64,000 nt of DNA from contig MU858111.1 in NCBI GenBank assembly GCA_033297075.1, positions 123,424 to 187,423 of the forward strand, written 5' to 3'. The notes below the pieces were generated by a model that saw only the letters and a list, made by a program, of their open reading frames with translations, was not told where the DNA came from and made no database searches. Both the position numbers and the translations under genes were made by a program. This document shows positions 39,217 through 50,758 of this stretch, piece after piece. Numbering within the stretch: the stretch's first letter is position 1; each line of letters opens with the position of its first letter. Origin of the DNA: Rhypophila decipiens. Its lineage: Eukaryota > Ascomycota > Sordariomycetes > Sordariales > Naviculisporaceae.

Positions 39217-41093
39217 CTACATCAACGCAATGTTATAAGGAACAACCGCCTTATCAATGACCGGTTCCCTGCGGCACATGGTCTCTTTCTCATCCCCCCA
39301 TTTCTCAAACCACTTGGTCTCATTCCCCACAGCTTTCTCAAACGCCGTGCGACAATTCTCGGGCAACAATTCTCTAATCTCCTCAGGCACAGAATCCAGC
39401 CCTCTAAATGGCGCCATAAAATCCTGCCTGCTCGATAATTGTCTATCACGGGCCGAGGCGGACGACGTACGGAATGGGACTTCGTATGACGACGGGGCTA
39501 CGCCCGCGGGCGGTGTTTCGAGGTGGATGTCTGTTACCAAGAAATTCCTCGAGATGGATGGTTTGAGCGGTGGGAAGATTGTGGATTTTGGAGGTTGTTC
39601 CCCGTCTTCCTCGGTTGCTGCGGCTATGGGTTCCTCCGTGTCGACTACCTGCTCTATTCGTGCGTGGGTGGGTTGCATGATGGCTGGGTAGAGCAGGGTG
39701 TTTGTGTGTATGTCGTAGACGCCGTTTAGATTGGCGCGTCGTACGTTGGAGAGGAAGCTGTTGAATTGGCTGTTGCAAGAAGAAGAGTCTGTTAGTCCTG
39801 TGTGCTTTGGAACAGAGCAAGGATGAGCGTTCTTACCTAGCATCCCTGGCGTGCTCCAACTGCCAGTTGACATCGTTAACCGCCACGCGCCTCTTCTTAG
39901 GGTCGGCCTTGACGTTCTGCTGCGGCAGCGCTGGCCCGGTAGAATGATACACGGCGCTGGCACCATGCCACGCGACGTACTGGTTCTTGTTGTAGGGCTT
40001 GTCAGGATCGTACACATCGCTGGGATCTGCCAGCTCGCCCTCGACAACGCCCTCTTCCCGTGCTTTGGCCACCTCGTAGTCGTCGATGATCCTACGCCCG
40101 CCGACGATGATCAGGGCACCAAACTCACGAAATACAGACCGCGCCGTGACGATACCAATCGACCGCCCCTTGTAGCTGTGAGGGATGATGTCACGCTCAA
40201 TCATGTCGCGCTTCTCTTCATCATTGACAATGATCTTGTATAGCTTCTTGTGTTTCGTGAAGAAGAGGTACGAGTCGCGGAAGCCGACGCAGCGAGCAGG
40301 CTCTGTGGACAACATGTAGAGCCTGTCCCCTCGTCCGGCCACGGTGAAGGTACGGCAGCGGTACTCGCGACCATCTTGCAGATTCCCCAGCTTGTCCACC
40401 TTCTTCTCGCCCTCGGCGTCTTTCGGCAAGTCGATCTCGTCATCCACAATGTCCATCACCGTGCCATCTTTGTCAATAGCCTGCTGCATCGGCTGGAAAT
40501 GCTGCCCCTTGCGACCGCCGCGTCCTCTCCACCCTCCACGACCGCGCCGGCGCGGTGTGCCATCAGAGTCGCGCGGAGGCTCGAGCGGTAACTGGTCCCA
40601 ATCCGGTGGCCGATTCTTCGGGGGTCTGCCGAGTCGTCGGCGGCGGATGACAGGTTCTGGGGGAGGGCTCGGGGATTTTGCGGGTTCTTCTTCGTCTTCC
40701 TCGGAAGCTTCATGCTCTTCTTCTGCAGCAGACTCCTCGTCCTTATCTGCGTCGTCTTCTTCTGCTTCGGCCCGAGGCTCCGCTTCCGGCTCAGCATCGG
40801 GCATGGCCTCGTCGTCATCGTCAATGCCCTCGAAGTTCCTGGGTGTGCTTTCTGTCATGGTTGGAGAGGAAGAGGTCAGCAATGTGCCGAAACCCACAGA
40901 GCGGGCAAGTCGCTGAATGAACTGCGCCATTGAATGAATGCGACAAATAGAAAGAGCAAGAGTGCACGTTGGCGAAGTTGCGCTCTGTAAAGGGCTTCAA
41001 GAATGGATGATACTGGTGGAGGGGCTGTTCAAACTTACCCAGGGCTTGCTGTGCGCGTTTGGCGGCAGCACGACCGGAGCGCCGGGAAGGCAT
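39217..41093 (-). CDS. rsc7: Chromatin remodelling complex subunit RSC7 (Npl6/Swp82 family)
   Basis: Three exons: 41039-41093, 39837-40851 and 39217-39769, total 540 residues. Intron 1 is 187 nt (GTAAGT...GACAG) and intron 2 is 67 nt (GTAAGA...CAACAG). Exon 1 encodes MPSRRSGRAAAKRAQQAL and splices to ESTPRNFEGIDDDDE, the usual start of fungal homologues. After an acidic stretch and an AT-hook-like segment (RRRRLGRPPKNRP, then an RG-rich run) comes the RSC7/Swp82 domain: REYRCRTFTVAGRGDRLYML, CVGFRDSYLFFTKHKKLYK, RDIIPHSYKGRSIGIVTARS and VFREFGALIIVGGRRI. It is a subunit of the RSC (SWI/SNF-type) nucleosome remodeller. An in-frame ATG at 40930 inside intron 1 could give an alternative N-terminus. 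Confidence 0.93.
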
Positions 41094-42484
41094 TGTGGTG
41101 TTTGATCTCTTCTGCGCTGTCTTTGTTCAGTCGAGATATGTGGATCCTCCGGGCAGCACTGTCGTTAGTCACGCTGAGGTCGACGCGAATGTCGGTATTC
41201 CCAACTTTCAAGGGCGAATTGAAGCTAAAATTGACCAACGCGATTGCGCTGAAACGGTTGTTTGCGTCGCTCTCTCTGGTTGGTTGGACGGGAACGGGCG
41301 CGCACGGTGCACAAGACAGCCAAAAAGAAGTGGATGCCTCAGGCGCCAAGAAGTTTAATGCCAAGACTCAAGTCAACATCACCCTTTCGGAGGGCATCAC
41401 AGGACAGAGAAAAGATGGCAGTTCAGGCACTGCGACTAAAATAAGGGGGTTTAGAACTTGGAGTAGCTGTGCATCCTTAATCCTGCAAATGAGGTCAAAT
41501 ATGAGGCTGGCAATTTCAAGAACAGCTTTACAGGCAAATCACACCAGATTCTGTTTACCGTACCCCGTATCTACTAGATTCTTCTACCAGGTTGGGAGAG
41601 CTTTGAGTTGTGTCGTAAATCTCACCAGGACCATCATATATCACGTACGATGCGCTCAAACCCAATCGATCAAAGGCAGTCGAGTAAAAACAGGTGCTGT
41701 ATTGGGGTATTTATGCTGTTGAGAAATGTAAAAAAAAAAAAGAGACTAGGCCTGGACTACCATCAGGCAATGCTTCCGTGCTTGCGCGAACCAATCTTAA
41801 GCTCATCAACTGTCAATCTTATCCACCGATTATTCTCTTGAAAAACCCGAACCCCAATCCCTTGAACAACGGCAGAAACCAGAGCAGAGGTCTTGCTCTT
41901 GCCATTCGCAAAGGCCAAGGTGTAAATGGAAAGAAAAGGAAATCCACGAGCGCACGTAAGAACCATCCCAAACCAGATTTTGAAAGAGACACACATGATG
42001 ACGAAATCACCGTCTTGTTCCGTGTGCTCATCTGGGTGCTAACCACTGCCATTACATTCTCAGTAAAAGACCAATGCTTAGACATGAACAGATGCAATCT
42101 GCTATCACGCATTTTGCACCTATTTGTTCCCTGACCCGCGAAAATTGTCAACCAGAAAGAGCAACCAGCCAACTAATCTGCGTGTCAAGAGAAAATAACC
42201 GAAATATACACCCCGACCTGAGTCTGGCACAGGCCAAGCTGATATTCCACACGCGTCCGCGATAGACTCTCTGTCGTTGTTTATGCGATTTGAGTCTCCA
42301 CGGGGAAAGAGACGGTAGATAGGGGTGAAGGCCCAAGCTGTCCACCATACCGAACCTTGGTAGCCTTGGCACCCGCTTTAACTGTCGCTGTCTTTCCTCC
42401 CTTCCGCTTCACAACCTTTCCGGTGTCCTGAACTGCCTGCTCTCCAAGGGTTTGCTGAGACTTGGCTTGCTTTTCCCCCAGCTT
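41094..42484. other. Intergenic between RSC7 and TFIIB
   Basis: Both flanking genes are on the minus strand. These 1.39 kb hold RSC7 promoter sequence and TFIIB 3' sequence. A plus-strand open frame over 41003-41722 lacks protein-like features and overlaps RSC7 exon 1. Confidence 0.6.
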
Positions 42485-43598
42485 CTAATTGGGGGGAAGC
42501 TTCTCCATCGCAGCGATCTCCTCCGGAGAGAAGACCTCGGGGCTGTTGGCGACAAGCGACGTACGGGCTTGATAGAGGATTTTGTAGGCGGTTTTGACGG
42601 TTCCATCACTGACGCCGACGGCTTTGGAGATCTCCTTGGATGGGCGACGATCATTGAGCATGAGGGCAGCCATGTAGATGCAGGCGGCCGCAACAGAAAG
42701 GGGCGAGCGACCGGCGAGGTCTGCAACTGTGTTGCTTGCCAATGCAAGAGACTAACAGAATATATTAGTAAAAGTCAAAGGGAAAACAACAAGGGGAAAA
42801 GGGATATCTTACCTTGGCCGTTCGTTCGACCTTGACCGGATTCGCGAACCCCAAAAGACTGCAGAATCTTTGAATCAACTCCACCGCTGTAGTGGATGCC
42901 TTGGCCTGGTACTGGGTGCTGAGCGCTGCGGCGGCTTTGCCGATTTCCTCCTCGCCTCCGATCTTTTGAAGGAAGGATTCAAGCTGCTTGAAAACGCGTC
43001 CGATCTCCTTCTTGGAGACTTTTGTCAAGGAATAGATTTCCCGGAACGACCGTGGAACGCCGGCTTGGCGGCATGCAATGAAAATGCAGCCGGCAATGAT
43101 GGCTTCTTGCGACTTGCCCTTGAGTGCCTTGTTGTCTTCCACAAGCTTGAAGATGTGCTTGGCGCCATTTCCGACCACAGAACCAGCACTTATCGAGTCT
43201 GTCAGGGCCTGGATCTCGCGGTAAGCGGCCGACAGCACCTTGGTGTTGTTCGCGTTGTTGTTCTGCTTGTTTTGGAGTGACTGGAGATGTCGCGAGTTCT
43301 TGCCCTCGCTACCGACGCTCGTCTGGAGGTTGTCGTTTCCGTACAGCTCATTGGGACCATCGCCGACACGAGATGGGTCGTCGTTGCCCTGGTCGTCGTT
43401 GGAGAAGGTTCTCCACTCAGAGCGAGTGTCGATGATGCGGTCAGGCATTACGAGTCCACAGCTGCCACAGACCATGTCGCCAGAAGAAAACTCCTCGACG
43501 AGATTTGGGGGAAACTCCTTGCAGTCGCGGCACATGACGATGTTGTTCAGATCTTCCTTATATTCGGGCTGGGGCTTGCCAGCCATCGTGGCGGCCAT
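42485..43598 (-). CDS. sua7: Transcription initiation factor IIB
   Basis: Two exons, 42813-43598 and 42485-42751, are separated by a 61-nt intron (GTAAGA...TGTTAG, phase 0), giving 350 residues. The N-terminal zinc ribbon uses C23, C26, C44 and C47 (CRDC ... CGSC). It is followed by the B-reader/linker (DTRSEWRTFSNDD) and two cyclin-fold repeats. Repeat 1 includes GKSQEAIIAGCIFIACRQ and the canonical VPRSFREI motif; repeat 2 includes GRSPLSVAAACIYMAALM. It recruits Pol II to TBP-bound promoters in the nucleus. An upstream ATG (MAATM) is used here; the second Met at 43586 is an alternative. Confidence 0.96.
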
Positions 43599-44692
43599 TT
43601 TGGATCGCTGAATCGCTGAGTCGCTGAATCGGCCGAAAACTGGTGGAAGAGGTGATTGAAGTGCAGCGCTGAGATTTACTCGATTGTTAGGTGTTCGATT
43701 TAGGTAGTGCGGCGATCGATTTGTAGGAGACGCTGTTTCTGGAGAGGTTGGCGGACCGCGAGCGACTTGAATGAGTGTGAGTTTGAGAGTAGGTGGTGGT
43801 GGAAGTTGAATCGAAGTCAGCCCTAGGTCGTGGTTTGGAATGGATGCTTATTGCTTTCTTGCGTCGCAAAAAGATGACTCAGCACGTGGCAGAAACCGAT
43901 GGGTCCTGGTTTGACAGTTTGGGTGGGGCTGTTCGCGTACAGTAGTGGGTCCAAAGTCTGTTAGTGGCTTTGCAGGCTGTGAACGTAAAGCACTAACAGC
44001 TCAATGCCGCTGGGGCTGCAGGAAGCCAGGAACCAAAGATTCCGACCGCGGGGAAGTGGGGTCACATGCACGCCCGTTTTTGCCTTTGGGAAATTTGTCA
44101 TCCCAGCATTCAGCTCCCGTCAATGGAAGGTTTAAAAGTTTTTCACCCACGCCCAAAGCATCTCATTCAATGGAATTCAATGGAATTCAATGGATGACTG
44201 ACGATCGATTTAGACTTTCTTTCATCTTCCCCTAGATTCTTTGACTTTTACATTGTTAAAGACAAACTAAGCCACCGGCAATGGGCCTTTCTCCCGAGTA
44301 CCTTTTTCCAGTCCAAAGACACCTTTTTCTCTTTGTCACCACGGGAACCCTGTTTCACCGCACCGGACCAATGCCGGGACGATACCAAACGGGCGGACAG
44401 AAGTGGTTGAAGAGGACCACGTAATGCCAACTAATCGCCCGAGTTCAGTCCAAAATCCACCGCCCACTGTGGTCTCAAGAGCTCCCTTGCAGCTGATGAC
44501 GGCTCCAATTCCATGGGTTCATTTCGAAATCCGGGGTGCAGCGTTCCTCGACTGGAAGATCTGGCCTCTGCGTTGCCCAGTCTGCGGCTCGGGGCTGTAG
44601 TGCATGGCTGGGGAGGCGGGGATTGGCCGTCAAGATTTTACTTCAGACGTCGAGCATTCTTTTTGCAGTATTCGACTTGAAGCTTATTTCGT
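43599..44692. other. TFIIB promoter and intergenic
   Basis: Directly upstream of TFIIB, 43602-43631 contains three near-copies of gctgaatc. Further out, 44165-44194 is a tandem repeat of the 10-mer attcaatgga. No coding frame was seen. Confidence 0.6.
44165..44194. repeat. Three tandem copies of a 10-bp unit
   Basis: The unit attcaatgga is repeated three times without mismatch. It lies between TFIIB and the membrane-protein gene. Confidence 0.75.
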
Positions 44693-45304
44693 TCAGGTTG
44701 AAAGTCTACCGGGATGACGCGGTGGTGGACTGGGAGCTTGGACAACAAGCAGGGGCCCGCGGCTAGGAGAACGAGATCTCGTCGGACGAGGGATGGCCAG
44801 CTCGGAGGCCAGCTCGGGGGCCAGCGGATGTTGCTCTCCGGATAGGGTTCTTTCCCGCTGTACTCTGGCTTCCCATGCCTTCCAGTCGTCCCTGAGGTTG
44901 GCCGTCTCCTCCTCTTCCATCTCGAAGGACTCGGTTTCGATCCGACTGCTCGTCCTTGAGAACTGGCTCTCGAGTGAGTTCATAGACCGAGTTACAAGAG
45001 ACTTGCGGATCATGGCCTTTCTCTGCTGCTCGTCCTCCTCATAGACATCGGCTGCGCTCATTTTCCGCCTCTTGATGAAGTCTCCCTTGGAAAGATACGG
45101 GTCTCTTTGCCTCGCTTTTCGGAACTGGCGACCCTTGTGCAGATACAAGATTGTGAACATGATGAGCCCGCCAATGACGACGATGCCGACGACAATGGCA
45201 GCCGTGATCCACATGACAGGACTATCTGTGTTGCTCGACGCTTGCATGTTGTGTTCGTAGGGTAATCCCGACATGGCATTGGGAGTTTGGGGTGATGGAG
45301 CCAT
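44693..45304 (-). CDS. Small single-pass membrane protein, unknown function
   Basis: This is a 203-residue intronless frame starting at the ATG at 45304. One strong transmembrane segment at about residues 31-55 (VMWITAAIVVGIVVIGGLIM) is followed by a basic stop-transfer stretch (KGRQFRKARQR). The predicted topology is a short N-terminus outside and about 145 residues in the cytosol. The tail has charged helical blocks (FIKRRKMSAADVYEEDEQQR; EEEETANLRDDWKAWEARVQ) and ends Arg/Ser/Pro-rich. I do not recognise the family, but the architecture and sequence quality argue for a real gene. Confidence 0.65.
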   Translation of the reverse strand: MAPSPQTPNAMSGLPYEHNMQASSNTDSPVMWITAAIVVGIVVIGGLIMFTILYLHKGRQFRKARQRDPYLSKGDFIKRRKMSAADVYEEDEQQRKAMIRKSLVTRSMNSLESQFSRTSSRIETESFEMEEEETANLRDDWKAWEARVQRERTLSGEQHPLAPELASELAIPRPTRSRSPSRGPLLVVQAPSPPPRHPGRLST

Positions 45305-47462
45305 CGCGGCGATATCAGGTATTCAGGTTGCTCGGTTCGGATGCTCTCGCTCTCACGGATCTAAGCGTGGACGATGGTCACCGCAAAGCATTCTTACATA
45401 CCTGAACTTTTGAGAATTCCAAGATGTTGGGGGATGGTGTCGAGTAGTTAAGCATACGGATGCATAGAGTTGCGCCTCCCCCGTCGTGGTTTGAAGTGGC
45501 GCATCCCGTTGTCAGCCGTGGAATGATCAGCAACCACAATGCACCACAACGGCTGTCGTGCTCTCATGGCAACCCGTTATGCTAAAAATGGGCTCGGCAT
45601 GGGGATCCATTTCATTCGATCAATGGACATCCTGTCCCGAGTTTGAGCAGCCAACTAGTGCAAGAATGCACTTCACGACGCAACGGGCATGCACTGCTAC
45701 CCTCCCCCAGCTCCGCTACAGTGCATAGCAATACGGCGCATAGTTAGGCCCCTTGTCCACTGTTTGTGGAGGCTGACGGGGCGCAGCACCCGTCTTACGC
45801 AGATACCGACGGCATCTACTGTACCGTAGTGACAAGCTCTCAGCGGGGTGAACAGCATCGCCATCGTCAGGCGGTGATAAGAAACTCGCCGTTGTTGGTC
45901 TTGTTCTTTTTCAACGACGACAAAGCTTATTACTACAATATTCGATATCAAAAGAGCCTCTACCAACTACGTATACTACATTCCTTTTCCCACAGCTCAC
46001 CCCGCCACAGCAGCGCGAGACACTTTCCATTCCAGAGCTCGGTTTGGTGGTGGTGGCAGAGCACAAGCCACCATTGGGTAGCAGTATTCTGTTGCCCTGT
46101 GGGTGTGAAGCACAAGGCAAGAAAGACGACCATTTCCTCGTGTTGTCGCTGTAGATCGACTGCGAATCCCGATCACAATGTTTTCGTTTCCGTCTTGAAC
46201 ACGACGGGCGGCGGCACCACTGCTAAGACATGGCGATGCTTCCTTTTTCCTGATGTTCATTTATGAGTTGTACTCTTCTGTTCCTATTTCCCCAAGACTT
46301 GGAACCGGGCATACATGATCTCAGCCGTAAAAGGCCTGTCTTTCCATGCCGACTCCTTCATCACGATCGCCAGACGTCAGAACGAGCGATTGACGCTCGC
46401 GCGGGCTACCCAACTGGGAGAAGCCTTTGCAGTACCGCTTCGCTGTCCAGTTATTCACCAGCTGCCATATCTTCACAAGTGTGACCTTGGGAGATTGATG
46501 TGAGAAAGATCTTGGGCGTTTTCCTCCGCCGCACGCGAGCATCAAGAAAAACGTGGAGAGACCGGATGGGCAGTGCCTCCACCAAATCCATCCCGCTTCA
46601 CCGAGAGGTCTTACAGTTGCGCCGAGTCGGGGTCACGAGCTCATGATAACACACCCAGTCAAGGCAGATCTCTTCGGCTTAAAACGGAATGCTTCTTCAA
46701 CCATCACTTGTGCTCCCCACACCCTGTGAGCTTCAGCTCGATTTTCGCTCTTGAGTCTGACTTGTCGGGTGCTCGCTGGTTAGCTCCATGTCGAGAAACA
46801 CCACAGCTTCTTTTGTCCTTTCTCCATGAACGCAACCATTCACGCATCTCGATCAGGAGGGTCAATTTATCAACATTCAGCCCAGACTTTGAGCAAAGTG
46901 GGCTGTGTACATGTCCGCAGCAAACCAACTACATTGAGACTGTGCATATATGTTTATATTGTTCCGATGTTACCTAGGTCTCTGTCCTGCTTGTCGCCTG
47001 CATGCTCAAATTTACAGACAAGACGATATGGTCTAACATAGTATTTCTGTATGACTTCCGGCGGCGGAAATATTCTTTTGAGCAAGCACACATCACGTTT
47101 ACCTGGGTTGTTCCGATTACTTGCTCATGAACAGGTGCCTTCGGACTTTGGCAGTACATCGTATCCATATGGGGGCTGTAGAAGAGAGGGATATCTACTC
47201 GAGCAGAACTTCTGGACGGGGAGGAGCTAGCTGGCTTCACATTTCTCTTGCTTGCCTTGCCATGCGCAGCTGGCCCGAGTGTCGACGAATGTCCAATATC
47301 TACGTGTAACCTTGACTGCCAATTTATTCATGTCTCTCCATTCCAACATGCTACCAACCGCCAGTCACTAAAACGTGTAAAAGTCTTTCGGCTCCCTGCA
47401 GATAGTGCTTGCTCCAACGGGCGGCCTACAATTTGGCTCGAGTCCAGAGAGATATCCTCTAA
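45305..47462. other. Gene-poor accessory interval, left part
   Basis: Short frames only. Minus-strand frames at 46321-46545 and 46704-46928 are mildly protein-like but lack starts, partners or domains, so no call is made. Confidence 0.5.
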
Positions 47463-47860
47463 CTAGAGTTTTGCACAGTCATCACGCCTCGGCAACGGTG
47501 ACTCCAACAGATCTTGTACATCTCGTAGAATCGAACCGTTGGATGTTTCTTGGACAGGGCTCTCCCAGTATAAGTGGATCCCATATATGATCTTGAGCAT
47601 CTCTTTACGGTGGTCTCGAGCTCGCTCCGAGTGTCGAGAGTAGATGGCTTCCAAGCTGGCAATGTTCTCTGCAAGTGCCCAGTTTTGTTCCCCAGTCCAA
47701 GGAGCGCAGTCACAGACCTGTCTACCGACTGGAATCTCTGGCCCATGAGGAGGAAGAACGCTTTGTCTGACCAGGACGCTCGTTCCGCACTGGCATGACC
47801 GGCCTTGTGCAAACGCCGCGCAGTTTCGACTGTTTACACCTCATCAAGTCAATTTTTGAT
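47463..47860 (-). pseudogene. Coding-like minus-strand fragment
   Basis: The frame is open from an upstream TGA near 47861 to the TAG at 47463, about 130 codons, but has no initiating ATG. The last 75 codons look like real protein: NWALAENIASLEAIYSRHSE, then RARDHRKEMLKIIYGIHLYW and LRDVQDLLESPLPRRDDCAK. Family unknown. It could be the 3' exon of a gene whose 5' part is lost, or chance. Confidence 0.25.
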
Positions 47861-49570
47861 AAGGCAGATGAGGCAGAGGCCGATAATCCCCCTTTCTACT
47901 CGTCGGCGTTCCGCAAGGAACTTCATCGGTCTTCAGTTGCCCTTTTGGAGGTATTCTTCACGGCCGATACGGCACATTAGTCCTTCTTTAGTTTGACCGA
48001 AACAAAGAAGAACTCCCTCACTGCGAGTTCCTTTTTCCACTTCTTAATAGAATGGAGTCTGGTAGAGCTCCTGCAGCAATACCAGACCCTGATGTAGTCG
48101 GTAGTGGCGAAGTTGTCGCCACCGTGTGCCCGGCCACGTCCGACGGTTCCGGTACACCTCCGGGACCCATGTCCCCAAGCCCGCGGGCGTAAGAGACAAA
48201 CCCCAAAGAGCCGGTTACGCCCAAAGCCCAAGACCCAGAAGACAAACCCCACAGACCCGGCCCATACAGCAGGTAAGAAGCCAAAGAAGGGTGGATCAGG
48301 CGCATCATTGGGGTGGTCTCCTTGGTAGGTGACTCCGGCGTGGCAACTCTAGCGTCGGAACAACCTCAGCCGCCTACCTCCAACCGTGCCAACTTAACGC
48401 TGGCCCATCTGCTGTCACAGCCAGTTCAGCTCCCGCTTATGGAGCCGGTCATAGGAGTTACGCATTACGGCTCCCATCTCTCTCGTCTCAACTACCGAGA
48501 TGGATACCAAAATAGCCAGTCTTGGAAGAAACACAATTCTCAGTCTCCCCACGTCTCTCCGAGACGCTCGACACAAGGCGGTTTTCTACCTCACCTGGGC
48601 GCTAGTACCAACAAGGGACTTCAAGTTCACTTGCTCGGGGCACTGCACTGCCAAGCATCCTTCCTCCTTCATGGATTTTGAGGAAATATAAAGGGTCACT
48701 ACCAACGTCTCCAGTTTCTTGTACAGTCTATAAGCTACTGTACACGGTGCAGTACCTCCGCAGTAACTAATTACTCAATAAATTACATTGTCCTGTCACA
48801 GCTCCGTGAGAAATAGGGATCTGGATGTCTATATCATGTATATATTCTGAAGTCCGAATTGACTAAAGCAAAGAAGCTGATGCTTTGTTGTAGGATTCAG
48901 GAACAAGAAGTAAAGTAAGCACTTTAATACTCTTGCCGCCCAGCAATGGACGAATGAAAAGCCCGATTTGCTCTAGTTGCTAGCTGCCCATGGGGTGTAG
49001 ATAACCTCGAGAGGGCGATAAAAACCCGCACTTGTGCTCTTCATCGAAGTGAGTTGTCGGTTCAGGGGCTGTCGTCCCTTGCAATGAAGAAGATAATGGC
49101 GATTGCAAGCCAGTCATCGTGAACACGTAGCCAGCTTAAGCGAACAGGCCTATAAAGGCTACTGGTGGCTCTCCACAGCCACCGCCTTTCTTCTGGGCTG
49201 GGTCTACCATCTCGACCAAGAATGGGACGAATTTCGGAGATATATGATGGCTGGAGGCTGAGTTTACCATGTTCATAAGCAATTCCTGGACGTCCAGAGG
49301 TCAAATCCTGTCCAAGACCTTTCACATATCTCCATTGATGAGAAGACTTTGAACACGACATGGAGCTGAGGATAATTTAGGTCCCTCTGAGGAAGTCTAA
49401 GAGAAAAGAAAGGACAAAAAAAAAAGAAAACAAAAGCAGTTTGGCCAAAACTCTAGCCCAAAAAAGGATAGGTGATCGAACAAAAAAGAGATGTATTTAC
49501 AGGTAACCAAGAAAGATAAATTTCCCAGCCAACCAGGCAAGAGTAACTCTCCGAGTGCGGTAACTCTACA
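47861..49570. other. Gene-poor interval with fragmentary frames
   Basis: Protein-like pieces in different frames lie at 48052-48200 (ESGRAPAAIPDPDVVGSGEV...) and 48440-48691 (MDTKIASLGRNTILSLPTSL...), plus strand. They are separated by stops and frame changes, so a degraded gene is possible. A minus frame at 49062-49361 is also unassigned. Confidence 0.35.
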
Positions 49571-49732
49571 CTACTTACTTGTAGACATCTGGGAGAATTT
49601 CCGCTTCGCTTCGACTTTCTCTTTTGTCAGTGTAATGACTTGTTCGAGGACCTCGGGATCAACATGGCGCTGAGCGAGCTGGGAGAAATCGACGGACAGA
49701 GGGCTGACTGAAGGCGATGGTGTAGCCGGCAT
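49571..49732 (-). CDS. Possible small ORF or first exon, 53 codons
   Basis: Starting at the ATG at 49732, the frame reads as compact soluble protein: MPATPSPSVSPLSVDFSQLA, then QRHVDPEVLEQVITLTKEKV and EAKRKFSQM. Its final codons contain a consensus donor GTAAGT at 49578-49573. A polypyrimidine tract and TTCTCTTAG acceptor lie near 49400, so it may splice onward to a short second exon. No family is recognised. Expression evidence would be needed before accepting it. Confidence 0.3.
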   Translation of the reverse strand: MPATPSPSVSPLSVDFSQLAQRHVDPEVLEQVITLTKEKVEAKRKFSQMSTSK

Positions 49733-50250
49733 ATTTTCTCCCCATAGGACGTAAGAGGGTAACCGACTGACCTATGATCCTCGCCTCGACCGGCCATCCT
49801 TTCTTTGTTGTTTTCTTCTTTTCTTCTTTCCGAAACCGTATTTGCCATTGCAGATGATATATGTATCGACCGGGCAATGCCTAGGAACGAAGATAACGGA
49901 CTGGCTAATAAAGGAGCACTAGAGGACCGGACACTTAAGCCGTACTCAAGTGACCACGAGATAGATATATACAACGTTAGTGATAAGGAACTAGAGTGCC
50001 AGAAAAAGCACAAGATAATATCCACATATACCCCCCTTAACCGAGTCAACTAAAACAACATAGCTAATAAGATATAAGCCCCCTTATCCAACCCCGATAG
50101 TGGTTCGACACCTTCTCTATTTGCCCAGATACATACCCATTACGACCATACTAGCGATATAGACAAAGAGGAGCGAAGGGAAGCTCGAGGTTAGTAGTAG
50201 TGGAGCAAGAGGCGTGGATCTCTTCCAAGCCATCTACTTTGCCGCTCAAG

Positions 50251-50388
50251 GCTAACGCCAACTCTTTGAATTGCTCCGGGATGTTGCCCTCCAAAAAGCC
50301 GAGGGGCATCTGGATCGTGGCTAACGCCAACTCATTGCTTTGCTCCAGGATGTTGCCCTTGACCAGGCCGATGGGCATCTGGGTGTTG
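50251..50388. repeat. Two imperfect 69-bp tandem repeats, coding-compatible
   Basis: Unit 1 is 50251-50319 and unit 2 is 50320-50388; both begin gctaacgccaact and contain ggatgttgcc and gggcatctgg. The period is a multiple of three. The minus frame gives related 23-residue units (IQMPLGFLEGNIPEQFKELA and TQMPIGLVKGNILEQSNELA). That frame lacks an ATG, so a remnant of a repeat protein is likelier than an intact gene. Confidence 0.6.
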
Positions 50389-50694
50389 GGCCAAGATGGG
50401 TATTGTCCAATTAGTGCTTGTTCTATTCGGCACAACACTGGGCACTATCTGTGTGAAGATGGATGGACAGGGTAGACATGAAGAAAGGCAACAGAAAGGC
50501 TCAGCACAGCTGAAGAGGCCTCAACTAGAACTGTAAATGGCTTTTCCGTCACAGAATGAAGAGAAGCCTGCAAAGTCTGCTGAGCCAGCGAATAAGGTAC
50601 AGCAAGAAGTTTATAAAAGTAGGTAGGCAGCACGACCTCTCCATAGTCTTGTCATTGGCTCGTTGATTGTTCGGTACAAACCAACCCAATATGT

Positions 50695-50755
50695 GTGGGG
50701 TCAACTCTAGACTGCGGTCTGGTAAGGGGAAGGGAGGGCGCCGTATCGGATCATC
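50695..50755 (+). repeat. Dispersed repeat copy A
   Basis: It shares a core tctagactgcggtctggt and flanks with 51394-51443. The aligned differences are mainly transitions (tcaactc versus ttaattc; gccgtatc versus gttgtatc) plus a short gap. Confidence 0.55.
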
Positions 50756-50758
50756 TAG

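Noticed and set aside
40344..40916. 190-codon plus-strand Ser-rich ORF
   Set aside because: Antisense shadow of the acidic region of RSC7.
41003..41722. 239-codon plus-strand ORF
   Set aside because: It overlaps RSC7 exon 1 antisense, has unremarkable composition, and the RSC7 evidence on the other strand is strong.
45766..46266. 166-codon plus-strand ORF
   Set aside because: Irregular composition (Trp, Cys and His runs), no domain and poor start context; most likely chance.
49627..50049. 140-codon minus-strand ORF overlapping the small ORF at 49571-49732
   Set aside because: Its C-terminal half is out of frame with the more protein-like 53-codon frame and its N-terminal half is AT-rich, non-coding-looking sequence.
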